Assembly: GCA_903820745.1 (NCBI GenBank)
Contig: CAIJIT010000013.1
Span: forward strand, 1 to 64,000
Direction: 5' to 3'
Length of the DNA: 64,000 nt
DNA from: an uncultured Burkholderiales bacterium
GTDB taxonomy: Bacteria; Pseudomonadota; Gammaproteobacteria; Burkholderiales; Burkholderiaceae_C
A program made the position numbers and the translations under genes. This document shows positions 21,236 through 29,178 of the stretch, in pieces. The first letter of the stretch is position 1; the number at the start of each line of letters is the position of its first letter. The notes beneath the pieces are model-generated. The model was given only the letters and a program-made list of their open reading frames with translations, had not been told where the DNA came from and did not search any database.

Positions 21236-22242
21236 GCGGTTTGCTGCCCTGGCTGGCCTTGCCGCTGAGCCAGGCCTTGGCGACATCGCACTCACATGCC
21301 TTGCTGGTGCAGGGGCCGGCTGGCGTCGGCCAGTTCGACCTGGCGCTGGCCTTGGCGCAAGCCTGGCTGTGCGAGGCGCCGCAAACCGATTCGCCCCGCC
21401 AAGGCTGGGCCTGCTTGTCCTGCGCCAGCTGCAAGCTGTTCAGTGCGCACACGCACCCTGACTTTCAACTGCTGCTGCCCGAAGCGCTGCGCGAATCACT
21501 GGGCTGGGAGGAGGGCGCCGAGGCCTCTGGCGAAGCCAAAGCCTCCAAGGCCAAGCCGAGCCGCGAGATCAAGATCGATGCAGTGCGCGCGGCACTTGGA
21601 TTTACCCAAGCCACCTCGGCCCGCGGTCGCGCCAAGGTGGTGCTGGTCTACCCGGCCGAAGCGCTCAATATGGTCGCAGCCAATGCCTTGCTGAAGACGC
21701 TGGAGGAACCCTCGGGCAGTTTGCGTTTCGTACTGGCCAGCAATGCGCCCGAAGCGCTGCTGCCGACGATCCGCAGCCGCTGTCAGCCCCTGCCATTGCC
21801 GCTGCCAGCCAGGGTACCCGCCTTGCAATGGCTGGCAGAGCAGGGCGTTGATGACCCCGAACTGCTGCTTGACGCGGCCGGTGGCCGGCCGCAGGAAGCG
21901 CGTGACTGGTTCGAAGCTGGTTTGCGCGCCAGCGTCTGGCAACAATTGCCCCAGCAACTGGCCCGCGGCGAAGCCCAGGCGCTGGCCAACTGGCCGCCAG
22001 CGCGCGCGATCGACGCTTTGCAACGCCTTTGCCACGACCTGCTGCGCCGCGCCCATGCAGCGCCGCCGACTTATTTCCCCCTGTCCGCCTTGCCCAAGCC
22101 TGGTCCGGCCGCGCCTCTGCATGCCTGGGCGGCAGCGCTGCGCCAGGCAGCAAGGCATGCCGAACATCCGCTCAATGCCGGTCTGCTGATCGAGTCCTTG
22201 TTTGCCCAAGGCAAGCAAGCTTTGCAGGTCAGGGCGGGCTGA
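21229..22242 (+). CDS. holB: DNA polymerase III delta' subunit
   Basis: A 337-residue clamp-loader subunit. The AAA+ fold carries a P-loop-like [13 protein letters not shown] in which Gln replaces the ATP-binding Lys, as expected for delta', which does not hydrolyse ATP. A Cys-rich zinc module follows ([10 protein letters not shown], about residues 63-72). A Lys/Ala/Glu-rich linker of about 20 residues (near 94-115) is inserted before the [10 protein letters not shown] helix. The Ser-Arg-Cys motif is at IRSRC. It sits between tmk and the PilZ gene, as in Pseudomonas and other relatives. Confidence 0.92.
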   Translation: MVGGLLPWLALPLSQALATSHSHALLVQGPAGVGQFDLALALAQAWLCEAPQTDSPRQGWACLSCASCKLFSAHTHPDFQLLLPEALRESLGWEEGAEASGEAKASKAKPSREIKIDAVRAALGFTQATSARGRAKVVLVYPAEALNMVAANALLKTLEEPSGSLRFVLASNAPEALLPTIRSRCQPLPLPLPARVPALQWLAEQGVDDPELLLDAAGGRPQEARDWFEAGLRASVWQQLPQQLARGEAQALANWPPARAIDALQRLCHDLLRRAHAAPPTYFPLSALPKPGPAAPLHAWAAALRQAARHAEHPLNAGLLIESLFAQGKQALQVRAG

Positions 22243-22251
22243 GCCTTCGGT

Positions 22252-22620
22252 ATGAGTGATCTGCCTAGCAAACCCGACGACGCCAGCCCGAGCGTGATCC
22301 AGTTGATCTTTCGCGACAAGGCGGCGCTCTATGCGGCTTACATACCGCTGTTCAGCGCTGGCGGACTGTTTGTGCCCACCAAGCAGGCCCATCTGCTGGG
22401 CGATCAGATCTATTTGCTGATCGGCCTGCCGGGCGATGCCCAGCGCTATCCGATCGTCGGCAAGGTCGCCTGGCTGACACCGGCCAATGCAGCCGGCGGA
22501 CGCAGTGAAGGCATCGGCGTGAGTTTCCCCGCAGACCCGGCGGGCAAGGACCTCAAGCCAATGATCGAAAAAATCCTCGGTTCAATGCTCGCATCGAACA
22601 AGCCGAGCCAGACAATTTGA
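22252..22620 (+). CDS. pilZ: PilZ-domain protein (type IV pilus assembly type)
   Basis: A 122-residue single-domain protein of the original PilZ type, placed after holB as in Pseudomonas. Orthologues are needed for type IV pilus assembly and twitching. The c-di-GMP-binding RxxxR motif is not visible near the N-terminus, and the second motif is reduced to GVSFPAD. Binding of the nucleotide is therefore doubtful, as for other proteins of this type. It follows holB by nine bases and precedes tatD by 16. Confidence 0.85.
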   Translation: MSDLPSKPDDASPSVIQLIFRDKAALYAAYIPLFSAGGLFVPTKQAHLLGDQIYLLIGLPGDAQRYPIVGKVAWLTPANAAGGRSEGIGVSFPADPAGKDLKPMIEKILGSMLASNKPSQTI

Positions 22621-22636
22621 GCCACGACCTTCATCC

Positions 22637-23413
22637 ATGTTCATCGATTCGCATTGCCACCTGAGTTTTCCCGAACTGCAATCCCAGCTGCCGCATATCC
22701 TGGCCGAGATGAAAGCGGCACAGGTCGAGCAGGCGATCTGCATCTGCACGACGATGGAGGATTTCCCCAACGTCAGCAGGCTGGCCGATGAGCATCAACA
22801 TCTCTGGGCCACCGTCGGCGTTCATCCCGACAATGAGGATGTGCATGAACCCGATGTCAACGAGTTGGTGCAGGCCGCCAAGCACCCAAAAGTCGTTGCC
22901 ATCGGCGAGACCGGGCTCGACTATTACCGGCTCAATGGCCGCAGCATCGAACAAATGGAATGGCAGCGCGAACGCTTCCGGGTCCATATCCGCGCGGCCT
23001 TGCTGGCGGCAAAACCCTTGGTCATCCATACCCGCAGCAGCGCTGCCGACACCCTGCGTTTGCTCGATGAAATGGGCGGCGAAAAAGCCGGCGGCGTTTT
23101 CCACTGTTTCACCGAAAGCGCCGAAGTCGCTCTGGCAGCTGTAGAGCGGGGGTTTTACATCTCCTTCTCGGGCATCCTGACCTTCAAGAACGCCCAGAGC
23201 TTGCGCGATGTCGCCAAATTGCTGCCGCTGGAGCGCCTGTTGATCGAGACCGACAGCCCCTATCTGGCGCCGGCACCACACCGCGGCAAACTCAACAGCC
23301 CGGCTTATGTGCCCCATGTGGCGGCCGCTTTGGCTGATGTCAAAGGCTGTTCGCTGGCTGAGCTGGCGGCACAGACTTCGGCCAATTGCCGGCAATTGTT
23401 CGGCTTGAATTGA
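22637..23413 (+). CDS. TatD family metal-dependent hydrolase
   Basis: A 258-residue TIM-barrel protein of the TatD/YcfH group, with DNase or other phosphodiesterase activity. Metal ligands are recognisable: His6 and His8 in DSHCH, Glu91 in GETGLDYY, and the histidines in VIHTRS and FHCFT. The acid in ETDSPYLAP completes the site. The length is usual. It lies in the conserved tmk-holB-pilZ-tatD run. The closest E. coli counterpart by context is YcfH, which also follows holB. Confidence 0.93.
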   Translation: MFIDSHCHLSFPELQSQLPHILAEMKAAQVEQAICICTTMEDFPNVSRLADEHQHLWATVGVHPDNEDVHEPDVNELVQAAKHPKVVAIGETGLDYYRLNGRSIEQMEWQRERFRVHIRAALLAAKPLVIHTRSSAADTLRLLDEMGGEKAGGVFHCFTESAEVALAAVERGFYISFSGILTFKNAQSLRDVAKLLPLERLLIETDSPYLAPAPHRGKLNSPAYVPHVAAALADVKGCSLAELAAQTSANCRQLFGLN

Positions 23414-23419
23414 GCGCAG

Positions 23420-24046
23420 ATGAAAAAACTGCTGCCATGCCTGCTGGTGGTTGCTTTGCATGGCCTGCTGCAAGCCGGACCTGTCGATGAATTAACCGCT
23501 GCCGCTGAACGCAACAACGGCAGCGGCGTGCTGACCTTGTTGCTGCGGGGCGTCGATCCGAATGCGGCCGACTCGAAGGGCCGGACCGCCTTGAACATCG
23601 CCTTGCGCGAAGAATCGGACAAGGCGCTCGACAGCTTGTTGGCCTATCCGCAGCTTGACCTCAATGCCGCCAATGCCAACGGCGAGACCCCGCTGATGCT
23701 GGCCGCGCTGAAAGGTCGGCTTGAATGGGTGCAGTTGCTGGTCAAACGCGGCGCCAAGATCAACCGGGGCGGCTGGACGCCGCTGCATTACGCCTGCAGC
23801 GGCCCTGACAACGGCGTGGCCTTGTGGCTGATCGCCCAGGGTGCCGACATCAATGCGCGCTCACCAAATGGCACCACGCCCTTGATGATGAGCGTTCGCT
23901 ACGGCCCGGCCGATCTGGCCGAAGACTTGTTGAAGGCCGGCGCTGACCGCTTGCTGCGCAACGAACAACATCTCGACGCGGCAGATTTTGCATTGGCTGC
24001 AGGGCGCGATCGGTTGCTGCAACTGCTCAGGCTTGCGCCGCGATAG
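23420..24046 (+). CDS. exported ankyrin-repeat protein
   Basis: A 208-residue protein with a signal peptide (MKKLLPCLLVVALHGLLQA, cleavage near residue 20), so it is exported to the periplasm. Five ankyrin repeats follow, recognisable by units such as GRTALNIAL, GETPLMLAA, GWTPLHYAC and GTTPLMMSV. It probably mediates protein-protein contact in the envelope. It starts six bases after tatD and ends that operon. Ankyrin genes in this spot are known among relatives, but the partner is not identifiable. Confidence 0.85.
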   Translation: MKKLLPCLLVVALHGLLQAGPVDELTAAAERNNGSGVLTLLLRGVDPNAADSKGRTALNIALREESDKALDSLLAYPQLDLNAANANGETPLMLAALKGRLEWVQLLVKRGAKINRGGWTPLHYACSGPDNGVALWLIAQGADINARSPNGTTPLMMSVRYGPADLAEDLLKAGADRLLRNEQHLDAADFALAAGRDRLLQLLRLAPR

Positions 24047-24078
24047 TCTGGCAACAACGCCAGGCTGACTGGTTTCGA

Positions 24079-24498
24079 TCAGAGCGTTTGAGCGCAAAAT
24101 ACCGCTGGGGCGACGATGCGCGTACGTCCAATGGTGCCACGCTGCAGCAGTCCGGCGCGACGATCCCCAGTCACCAAATAGTCAGCCTCGCTGGTCAAGG
24201 CCATTGCGAGCAGGAACTCGTCACTGGGATCGGTCAGGTTCATTTCAGCCGGGAGAGGGGACAAAACAAGCAGAACGAGGGCGCGTTGCATGTTGTTCAC
24301 CATCGTGCCGATGCGGTGGGCCGGCAGTATCGGCTTGAGTTTGGGATAGCGACTCGCCCGCCGCAACTGGTCAAGCTGTACCGTCGAGGTCACTAATTCG
24401 AATTTGCCTGCGCGCCAAGCCTTGTAGATGACATCAGACGGACCATGCGGCGAAATCATCGCACCGAGCAACACATTGGTGTCGAGGATGACACACAT
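24079..24498 (-). CDS. PIN-domain toxin of a type II toxin-antitoxin pair
   Basis: A 139-residue protein of the COG1569 type (putative PIN-family toxin), presumed to be a Mg-dependent ribonuclease. Active-site acids fit Asp6 in ILDTNVLLGA, a central DPSDEFLLA cluster near residue 107, and the Asp of LVTGDRRAG. The ATG shares one base with the antitoxin stop (TGATG), so translation is coupled. The gene is convergent with the ankyrin gene. Substrate specificity is unknown. Confidence 0.82.
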   Translation of the reverse strand: MCVILDTNVLLGAMISPHGPSDVIYKAWRAGKFELVTSTVQLDQLRRASRYPKLKPILPAHRIGTMVNNMQRALVLLVLSPLPAEMNLTDPSDEFLLAMALTSEADYLVTGDRRAGLLQRGTIGRTRIVAPAVFCAQTL

Positions 24499-24737
24499 CA
24501 ATGTTCACGCGCCCACTGTACGGCCTCTTCGATGAGGTTCGTTATTTCTGACGCGCCCATACCGATCGTGGCTGCCTTGGCTTGTTCAACGGCCTTCTCC
24601 AGCAGGTAGGAGCGCACGGCCTCCTCAATGAAGCGTGACAGGTCACCTTTACGACCGCCGCCTTGCGCGGCGATGAACATGCGAACGGACTGATCCGTGT
24701 CTGGTGACACAGCGATGTTCCAGCGGACTGTATCCAT
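24498..24737 (-). CDS. ribbon-helix-helix antitoxin
   Basis: A 79-residue protein with an N-terminal ribbon-helix-helix pattern: strand RWNIAVSPDTDQSV, then helices around LSRFIEEAVRSYLLEKA. The C-terminal half is helical and would wrap the toxin. RHH antitoxins normally repress their own promoter. The ATG has no clear ribosome site, but a good sigma-70-like promoter lies 30 bases upstream. Being directly upstream of the PIN gene fits a type II module. Confidence 0.78.
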   Translation of the reverse strand: MDTVRWNIAVSPDTDQSVRMFIAAQGGGRKGDLSRFIEEAVRSYLLEKAVEQAKAATIGMGASEITNLIEEAVQWAREH

Positions 24738-24766
24738 GATGGCTTGAGTGTGAGACCGTGTCGGTG

Positions 24767-24795
24767 TTTATACACTTACCGATCGGGTCAGGCAA
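24767..24795 (-). promoter_or_regulatory. promoter of the toxin-antitoxin pair
   Basis: Reading the minus strand, TTGCCT (24795-24790) is followed after exactly 17 bases by TATAAA (24772-24767), close to the sigma-70 consensus. The antitoxin ATG lies 29 bases beyond the -10 box. Confidence 0.6.
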
Positions 24796-24899
24796 GCAAG
24801 CCCGAACCTCCACATATAGTCGACAATGTGTATTATGTAAAATTACATTTATCGATTGGCCTGAACAATAAACAACACCCCTCCAAACCCGCCAATCCC

Positions 24900-24935
24900 G
24901 TAGCCCGAGATGAGACCGAAGGTCGGCATGCGGGG
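24900..24935 (+). repeat. REP-like element (GTAG head plus stem-loop), copy 1
   Basis: Starts with the tetranucleotide GTAG at 24900-24903, followed by an imperfect palindrome that ends in GCGGGG at 24930-24935. The inner stem is CCGA/TCGG around an AGG loop, and outer pairs CCC/GGG and ATG/CAT are broken by mismatches. GTAG plus a stem-loop is the form of REP sequences handled by REP-associated tyrosine transposases. Confidence 0.55.
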
Positions 24936-25042
24936 ACTCCACGCTTTTTAATGTAGAAACTTTCATTCATTGAAAACCACTTGGATTAGAAATCGAAAGT
25001 AAAGTCTCAACTTTTTTGACCCCTGGTACGCTCGATCGTGTT

Positions 25043-25076
25043 CCCCGCATTCCGGCTGCGCCGTTATGCGAGCTAC
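25043..25076 (-). repeat. REP-like element, copy 2 in inverted orientation
   Basis: On the minus strand the sequence begins GTAG (25076-25073), continues CTCGCAT, has an inner GGC/GCC stem around GCA, and closes with ATGCGGGG (25050-25043). The CGCAT/ATGCG pairing is perfect. It mirrors copy 1, 107 bases away, so the pair has the inverted layout of a REPIN or BIME. Confidence 0.6.
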
Positions 25077-25144
25077 AGGTGATGCGATAGTCGAGCTGCC
25101 GGATCAACGAGGGCCGGAATGAATTCAACCAGGATGAAAAAAGA

Positions 25145-25849
25145 ATGACGATCAAGGCTGTGGTTTTTGATGCTTACGGGACTTTGTTCGATGTTTACTC
25201 GATCGGCGCACTGGCCGAGCGGCTGTATCCGGGGCATGGCGCGACCATCTCGACGCTTTGGCGAGACAAGCAGATCGAGTACACCCGCTTGATCACGATG
25301 TCGGATCCGCATGGGGCGGGTGGCAGCCGGCATTACCAGTCGTTCTGGGACATCACGCGGCTGTCGCTGCTTTATGTCCTGGCGCGCTTGAAGCTGGCGC
25401 CGGCAGAACAAAGCGTCGATGCTCTGATGGCGCAATATGGTCAGTTGACGCCCTTCCCCGAAAACCTGGCCGTGCTGGAAAAGCTCAAGGCCGCCGGCAT
25501 CCAGACCGCCATCCTCTCCAACGGCAACACCGCGATGCTCGAGAAGGTGGTGGCCAGCGCCGGCATGGCGCAGTTGCTGGACCATGTGACTTCAGTCGAC
25601 AGCGCCCGTCTGTTCAAGACCGCGCCTGAAAGCTATGCGCTGGTGCAACAGAGGCTGCCGCTGCAGGCCGAGGAAATCCTCTTTGTCTCGAGCAATGCCT
25701 GGGATGCGCTCGGTGCCACCTGGTTCGGTTTCACCACGCTCTGGGTCAATCGCCAGGGGCTGCCATTCGAGACGATCGGGGTTCCGCCGAGCTTCACCGG
25801 CAGCGATCTGGGCCTGGTGCTGGAGATCCTGCAGCTCAAGCTTGACTGA
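25145..25849 (+). CDS. haloacid dehalogenase, type II
   Basis: A 234-residue HAD-superfamily enzyme of the L-2-haloacid dehalogenase type, which hydrolyses 2-haloalkanoic acids to hydroxy acids. The nucleophile is Asp9 in VVFDAYGTLFD. The Ser/Asn loop is ILSNGN, the conserved Lys is in RLFKTAPESY, and motif IV is FVSSNAWDALGA. These four blocks match the type II family rather than sugar-phosphate phosphatases. Natural substrates may not be halogenated. It stands alone downstream of the REP pair. Confidence 0.88.
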   Translation: MTIKAVVFDAYGTLFDVYSIGALAERLYPGHGATISTLWRDKQIEYTRLITMSDPHGAGGSRHYQSFWDITRLSLLYVLARLKLAPAEQSVDALMAQYGQLTPFPENLAVLEKLKAAGIQTAILSNGNTAMLEKVVASAGMAQLLDHVTSVDSARLFKTAPESYALVQQRLPLQAEEILFVSSNAWDALGATWFGFTTLWVNRQGLPFETIGVPPSFTGSDLGLVLEILQLKLD

Positions 25850-25890
25850 AGTCAGGCGCCGGGCTGCCCTGCCCGGCTAGTCTGAGGCGG

Positions 25891-26697
25891 ATGGAACTCA
25901 GCCCCCCAAACCAGCCACGCCGATCATTCACCTTGGGCCTGCTCGGCTCGGTTGGCCTGCCCTGGCGGGCGGCTGCAAGTTCGGCGCCGGCAGTTCCCTT
26001 GCTGACTTACCACCGCTTCGCGCCGGAGGCTGTCGACAGCATGACGCTGCGGCTGGCCAATTTCGAATCGCATCTGGCCTTGATCCGGCGCCTCGGTTGC
26101 AGCGTGATCCCGCTGGCCGATTGGCTGGCTTGCTGCAATGGCGCTGTCAAGAACCTGCCACAGCGTGCGGTCGTGCTTTGCGCCGATGACGGCCACCGCT
26201 CGCAATTCTTGCTGATGGCGCCGCTGCTGCGCGAACTGGGCTGGCCGGTGACGCTGTTCGTCTATCCCTCGGCGATCTCGAATGCGAGCTATGCGATGAG
26301 CTGGCAACAACTGCGCGAGCTGGCCGCCGACAAGGCCTTCAGCATCCAGTCGCACAGCTACTGGCACCCGAACCTGCTGCAGGACCGGGCGCGGATGAAG
26401 ACCGCTGAATTTATCCGCCAGGCGAAGCTGCAATTGCAGCATTCGAGGGATTTGTTGCAGCAGCAACTCGGCAACCCGGTGGATCTGCTGGCCTGGCCCT
26501 TCGGACTCAGCGATTCGGCTTTGCAGGCGCAGGCAGCAGAAGCCGGCTATTCGGCCGCTTTCGGCCTGGGCAACCGTTCGGCAAGTTGCGGCGACCCGCG
26601 CTTCGATCTGCCGCGCCACTTGATGGTCGACAGCGTGAACGCCAAGCAACTCGAAGCGCGGCTGAAAGCAGCTTTTGCCACCGGCGGTCAGCGATGA
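25891..26697 (+). CDS. polysaccharide deacetylase, PgaB-like
   Basis: A 268-residue carbohydrate esterase 4 (NodB-type) protein. The metal and catalytic motifs are LCADDGHR (paired Asp, near residue 93) and SHSYWHPN, with AWPFG as a later block. This order resembles the N-terminal deacetylase half of PgaB, which removes acetyl groups from poly-N-acetylglucosamine. The N-terminus has PRRSFTLGLLG followed by a hydrophobic stretch and AAASSA, consistent with a Tat signal. It overlaps the glycoside-hydrolase-like gene by four bases (ATGA). Confidence 0.82.
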   Translation: MELSPPNQPRRSFTLGLLGSVGLPWRAAASSAPAVPLLTYHRFAPEAVDSMTLRLANFESHLALIRRLGCSVIPLADWLACCNGAVKNLPQRAVVLCADDGHRSQFLLMAPLLRELGWPVTLFVYPSAISNASYAMSWQQLRELAADKAFSIQSHSYWHPNLLQDRARMKTAEFIRQAKLQLQHSRDLLQQQLGNPVDLLAWPFGLSDSALQAQAAEAGYSAAFGLGNRSASCGDPRFDLPRHLMVDSVNAKQLEARLKAAFATGGQR

Positions 26698-27995
26698 ACA
26701 GGCTGCTGGCGAAATGCCTGGCTTTGCTGGCGATCGGCATTACTTCCAGCCTGGCGATCGCGCTTGAAGGCCTGGTTTCAGACGCTGCGACCGGCCGGCC
26801 GATCGCCGGCGTGAGCTTGGTGGCTTGCGACAGCATGCGCCGCAGCAATGCAGCAGGCCGCTATGACTTTGGCGCCGCCTGTTCCGATGGCATGCTGAGC
26901 GTCAAAGCCTTAGGCTATGCACGACAGATAGTTGGATTGTTTAATTCAAGTAATACATCACTTTCAAGCAAGGGGAAATCGATTGATTTTCGGCTGAAAA
27001 CCATCCGGCCGAAGGCGCTGTATTTGTCGGTTTACGGCATTGGCAGCGATCTTTTGCGCGAGGACGCTTTGCGCGTGATCGACGAGGCCGACATGAATGC
27101 GCTGGTCATCGACATCAAGGGCGATCGCGGCCTGGTGCCTTATCGCAGCGCGGTCATGGCCAGATCCTTGGCCGCGGCCGGGCTGCCGCCACAAAAGCCG
27201 ATCACCGTCGCCGATATGCCGGCGATGGTGCAGCGTCTGCATGAACGCGGGCTCTACCTGATCGCCAGAATCGTCGTTTTCAAGGACGACCCGCTGGTGG
27301 CGATGAATCCGCAATGGGCGGTGCGCAATCCGCAGGGTGGCATCTGGCATGACCGGGAAGACCTGGCCTGGATCGACCCGTTCCGGCGCGAGGCCTGGGA
27401 ACATAGCCTGGCGATCGCCGAGGAAGCGGCGCAACTCGGCTTCGACGAGGTCCAGTTCGACTACCTGCGCTTCCCCGATGCCACGGGCTTGAGCTTCAGC
27501 CAGACCAACGATCAAGCCGGCCGGGTGGCAGCGATCAATGGTTTTCTGGAGGCGGCGCAGGCCCGCTTGCAGCGCTACAACCTGTTCATTTCAGCCGATA
27601 TTTTCGGCTATGTCGCCTGGAACGCGAACGACACGCAGATCGGCCAGCAACTCGAGGCGTTGGCCGGGCAACTCGACTATCTGTCACTGATGCTTTACCC
27701 CTCGGGCTTCAGCTTCGGCATCCCCGAACACCGCGACCCGGTGGCAGCGCCGTTCGACATCGTCGAGCATTCCTTGCGCCGCGCGCTGCAACGCACGGGC
27801 CTGCCGGGCTGGCGTTTCAGACCCTGGCTGCAGGCTTTTCGCGACTATGCCTTCGACCACCGGGAGTTCGGTCCCAATGAAATCAGGCAGCAGATCGAGG
27901 CCGCCGAATCATTGGGCACCGACGGCTGGATGTTGTGGAATCCGAAGAATCGCTACAACGCCGAGGGACTCAAGCGGCCGACAGCACAACCTTGA
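26694..27995 (+). CDS. putative glycoside hydrolase (DUF4015 type) with carboxypeptidase-regulatory-like domain
   Basis: A 433-residue exported protein starting at MNRLLAKCL. The longer open frame upstream overlaps the deacetylase gene and is rejected. A signal peptide (to about residue 22) is followed by a small beta-sandwich of the carboxypeptidase-regulatory type (EGLVSDAATGRPIAGVSL). A TIM-barrel of the DUF4015/putative glycosyl hydrolase type spans about 110-425, with WIDPFRREAWEH, FDEVQFDYLRFP and YLSLMLYPSGF. The Asp in FDEVQFDYLRFP is a likely catalytic residue. It is coupled to the deacetylase gene, so both probably act on one polysaccharide. Confidence 0.8.
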   Translation: MNRLLAKCLALLAIGITSSLAIALEGLVSDAATGRPIAGVSLVACDSMRRSNAAGRYDFGAACSDGMLSVKALGYARQIVGLFNSSNTSLSSKGKSIDFRLKTIRPKALYLSVYGIGSDLLREDALRVIDEADMNALVIDIKGDRGLVPYRSAVMARSLAAAGLPPQKPITVADMPAMVQRLHERGLYLIARIVVFKDDPLVAMNPQWAVRNPQGGIWHDREDLAWIDPFRREAWEHSLAIAEEAAQLGFDEVQFDYLRFPDATGLSFSQTNDQAGRVAAINGFLEAAQARLQRYNLFISADIFGYVAWNANDTQIGQQLEALAGQLDYLSLMLYPSGFSFGIPEHRDPVAAPFDIVEHSLRRALQRTGLPGWRFRPWLQAFRDYAFDHREFGPNEIRQQIEAAESLGTDGWMLWNPKNRYNAEGLKRPTAQP

Positions 27996-28068
27996 TCCGG
28001 GCCGGGTCGGCAGACTTGTCTTGGGGATCCTCTTCAAGCCCGGCTTGCATTAGTCTACAGACCAGACC

Positions 28069-29178
28069 ATGCCCGACCACGACAACAGCTACAAGCTCCT
28101 TTTCTCGCATCCTGAGATGGTGCGTGATTTGCTGCTGGGCTTTGTGAATGAGCCCTGGCTGGCAGAACTCGATTTGAAGACCTTGGAGAAAGTCAACGGC
28201 AGCTACGTATCGGATGACCTGCGCAGCCGGGAGGATGATGTCATCTGGCGCGTGCGATTCAAGGAGCGCTGGCTTTATCTTTACATTCTGCTCGAGTTCC
28301 AGTCCTCGGTCGACGCCCATATGGCCATCCGCGTCTTGACTTATCTCGGCTTGCTGTACCAGGACATCATCCGGCAGGGCCAGACAGCCATCGGCCAACT
28401 GTTACCCCCGGTGTTGCCCATCGTCTTGTACAACGGCAAGCCGCGCTGGAATGCAGCCACCGATGTGGCCCAGCTGATCGAGTCGACTCCAGGCCGGCTT
28501 GGCGATTACACGCCGCACTTGAAGTACCTATTGCTCGATGAAGGCGCCATTGACGAAAGCGGCCCGCTAGCCCTGAAAAATCTCGCGGCAGCATTGTTCC
28601 GGCTGGAAAAAAGCGCCAAACCCGGTACCATTGCCCTGGCCGTAGCCGCATTGATCGATTGGTTGTCTGACCCGCAGCAACTCAGCTTGCGCAGAGCTTT
28701 CACCGTCTGGATCAACCGGGTACTGCTTCCCGGGCGCATGCCCGGCATCAAAATGCCCGAAATGGGCGATTTAATGGACATCAAAACCATGTTGGCAGAA
28801 ACCGTCGTCGAGTGGACTGAGCAATGGAAACAAGAAGGGCTGAGCCAGGGCCGAAAGGAAGGGCTGAGCCAGGGCCGAAAGGAAGGGCTGAGTCAGGGTC
28901 TGACTGAAGGCCTGAGTCAGGGCCTGAGTCAGGGCATGAGTCAGGGCATGAGTCAGGGGCTCAGTCAGGGGCTCAGTCAGGGGCTGAGTCAGGGGCTGAG
29001 TCAGGGTCGACTTGAAGGTGAAGTGACAGTGCTGGCGCGTCAATTGGCGAGGCGTTTCGGCCCCTTGGACGAGCAGACGAATGCACGGCTCAAGAGCGCC
29101 ACGCTGGCGCAATTGGAAACCTGGGCCGATCGCATCCTCGATGCAAAGACCTTGCAGGCTGTTTTCGAAGATCATTGA
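28069..29178 (+). CDS. Rpn family recombination-promoting nuclease with a repeat-rich linker
   Basis: A 369-residue protein. The N-terminal half (about 1-240) is the PD-(D/E)XK nuclease of the Rpn/putative transposase family, with HDNSYKLLFSHPEMVRDLL at the start and the core motif LEFQSSVD (Glu76-x-Gln78). Residues about 255-315 are a low-complexity linker built from (L/M)SQG and GLSQGRKE units. The last 55 residues resemble DUF4351 (LARQLARRFGPL). Rpn proteins are reported to act as DNA endonucleases that promote recombination and phage defence. The gene stands alone between an exported hydrolase and a decayed gene fragment. Confidence 0.85.
   Translation: MPDHDNSYKLLFSHPEMVRDLLLGFVNEPWLAELDLKTLEKVNGSYVSDDLRSREDDVIWRVRFKERWLYLYILLEFQSSVDAHMAIRVLTYLGLLYQDIIRQGQTAIGQLLPPVLPIVLYNGKPRWNAATDVAQLIESTPGRLGDYTPHLKYLLLDEGAIDESGPLALKNLAAALFRLEKSAKPGTIALAVAALIDWLSDPQQLSLRRAFTVWINRVLLPGRMPGIKMPEMGDLMDIKTMLAETVVEWTEQWKQEGLSQGRKEGLSQGRKEGLSQGLTEGLSQGLSQGMSQGMSQGLSQGLSQGLSQGLSQGRLEGEVTVLARQLARRFGPLDEQTNARLKSATLAQLETWADRILDAKTLQAVFEDH
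28837..29006 (+). repeat. tandem coding repeat within the Rpn gene
   Basis: Two copies of a 24-base unit (encoding EGLSQGRK) are followed by about ten 12-base units of the type CTGAGTCAGGGC, encoding LSQG or MSQG. Variants alternate in blocks (ATG pair, CTC pair, CTG pair), which suggests recent unit duplication. The repeat keeps frame, since its length is a multiple of three. Confidence 0.9.

Larger units (their letters stand above)
24738..25144. other. 407-base intergenic region between antitoxin and dehalogenase genes
   Basis: No gene fits here. The region holds the toxin-antitoxin promoter (24767-24795), an inverted repeat ATGTAA-AA-TTACAT at 24835-24848 that may be an operator, and two REP-like stem-loops in opposite orientation (24900-24935 and 25043-25076). 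It is much richer in A and T than the flanking genes. A candidate ribosome site (CAGGA) lies just before the dehalogenase start at 25145. Confidence 0.6.

Noticed and set aside
28837..29006. CRISPR-like array
   Set aside because: The units are contiguous 12-base coding repeats in frame within the Rpn gene, with no spacers.
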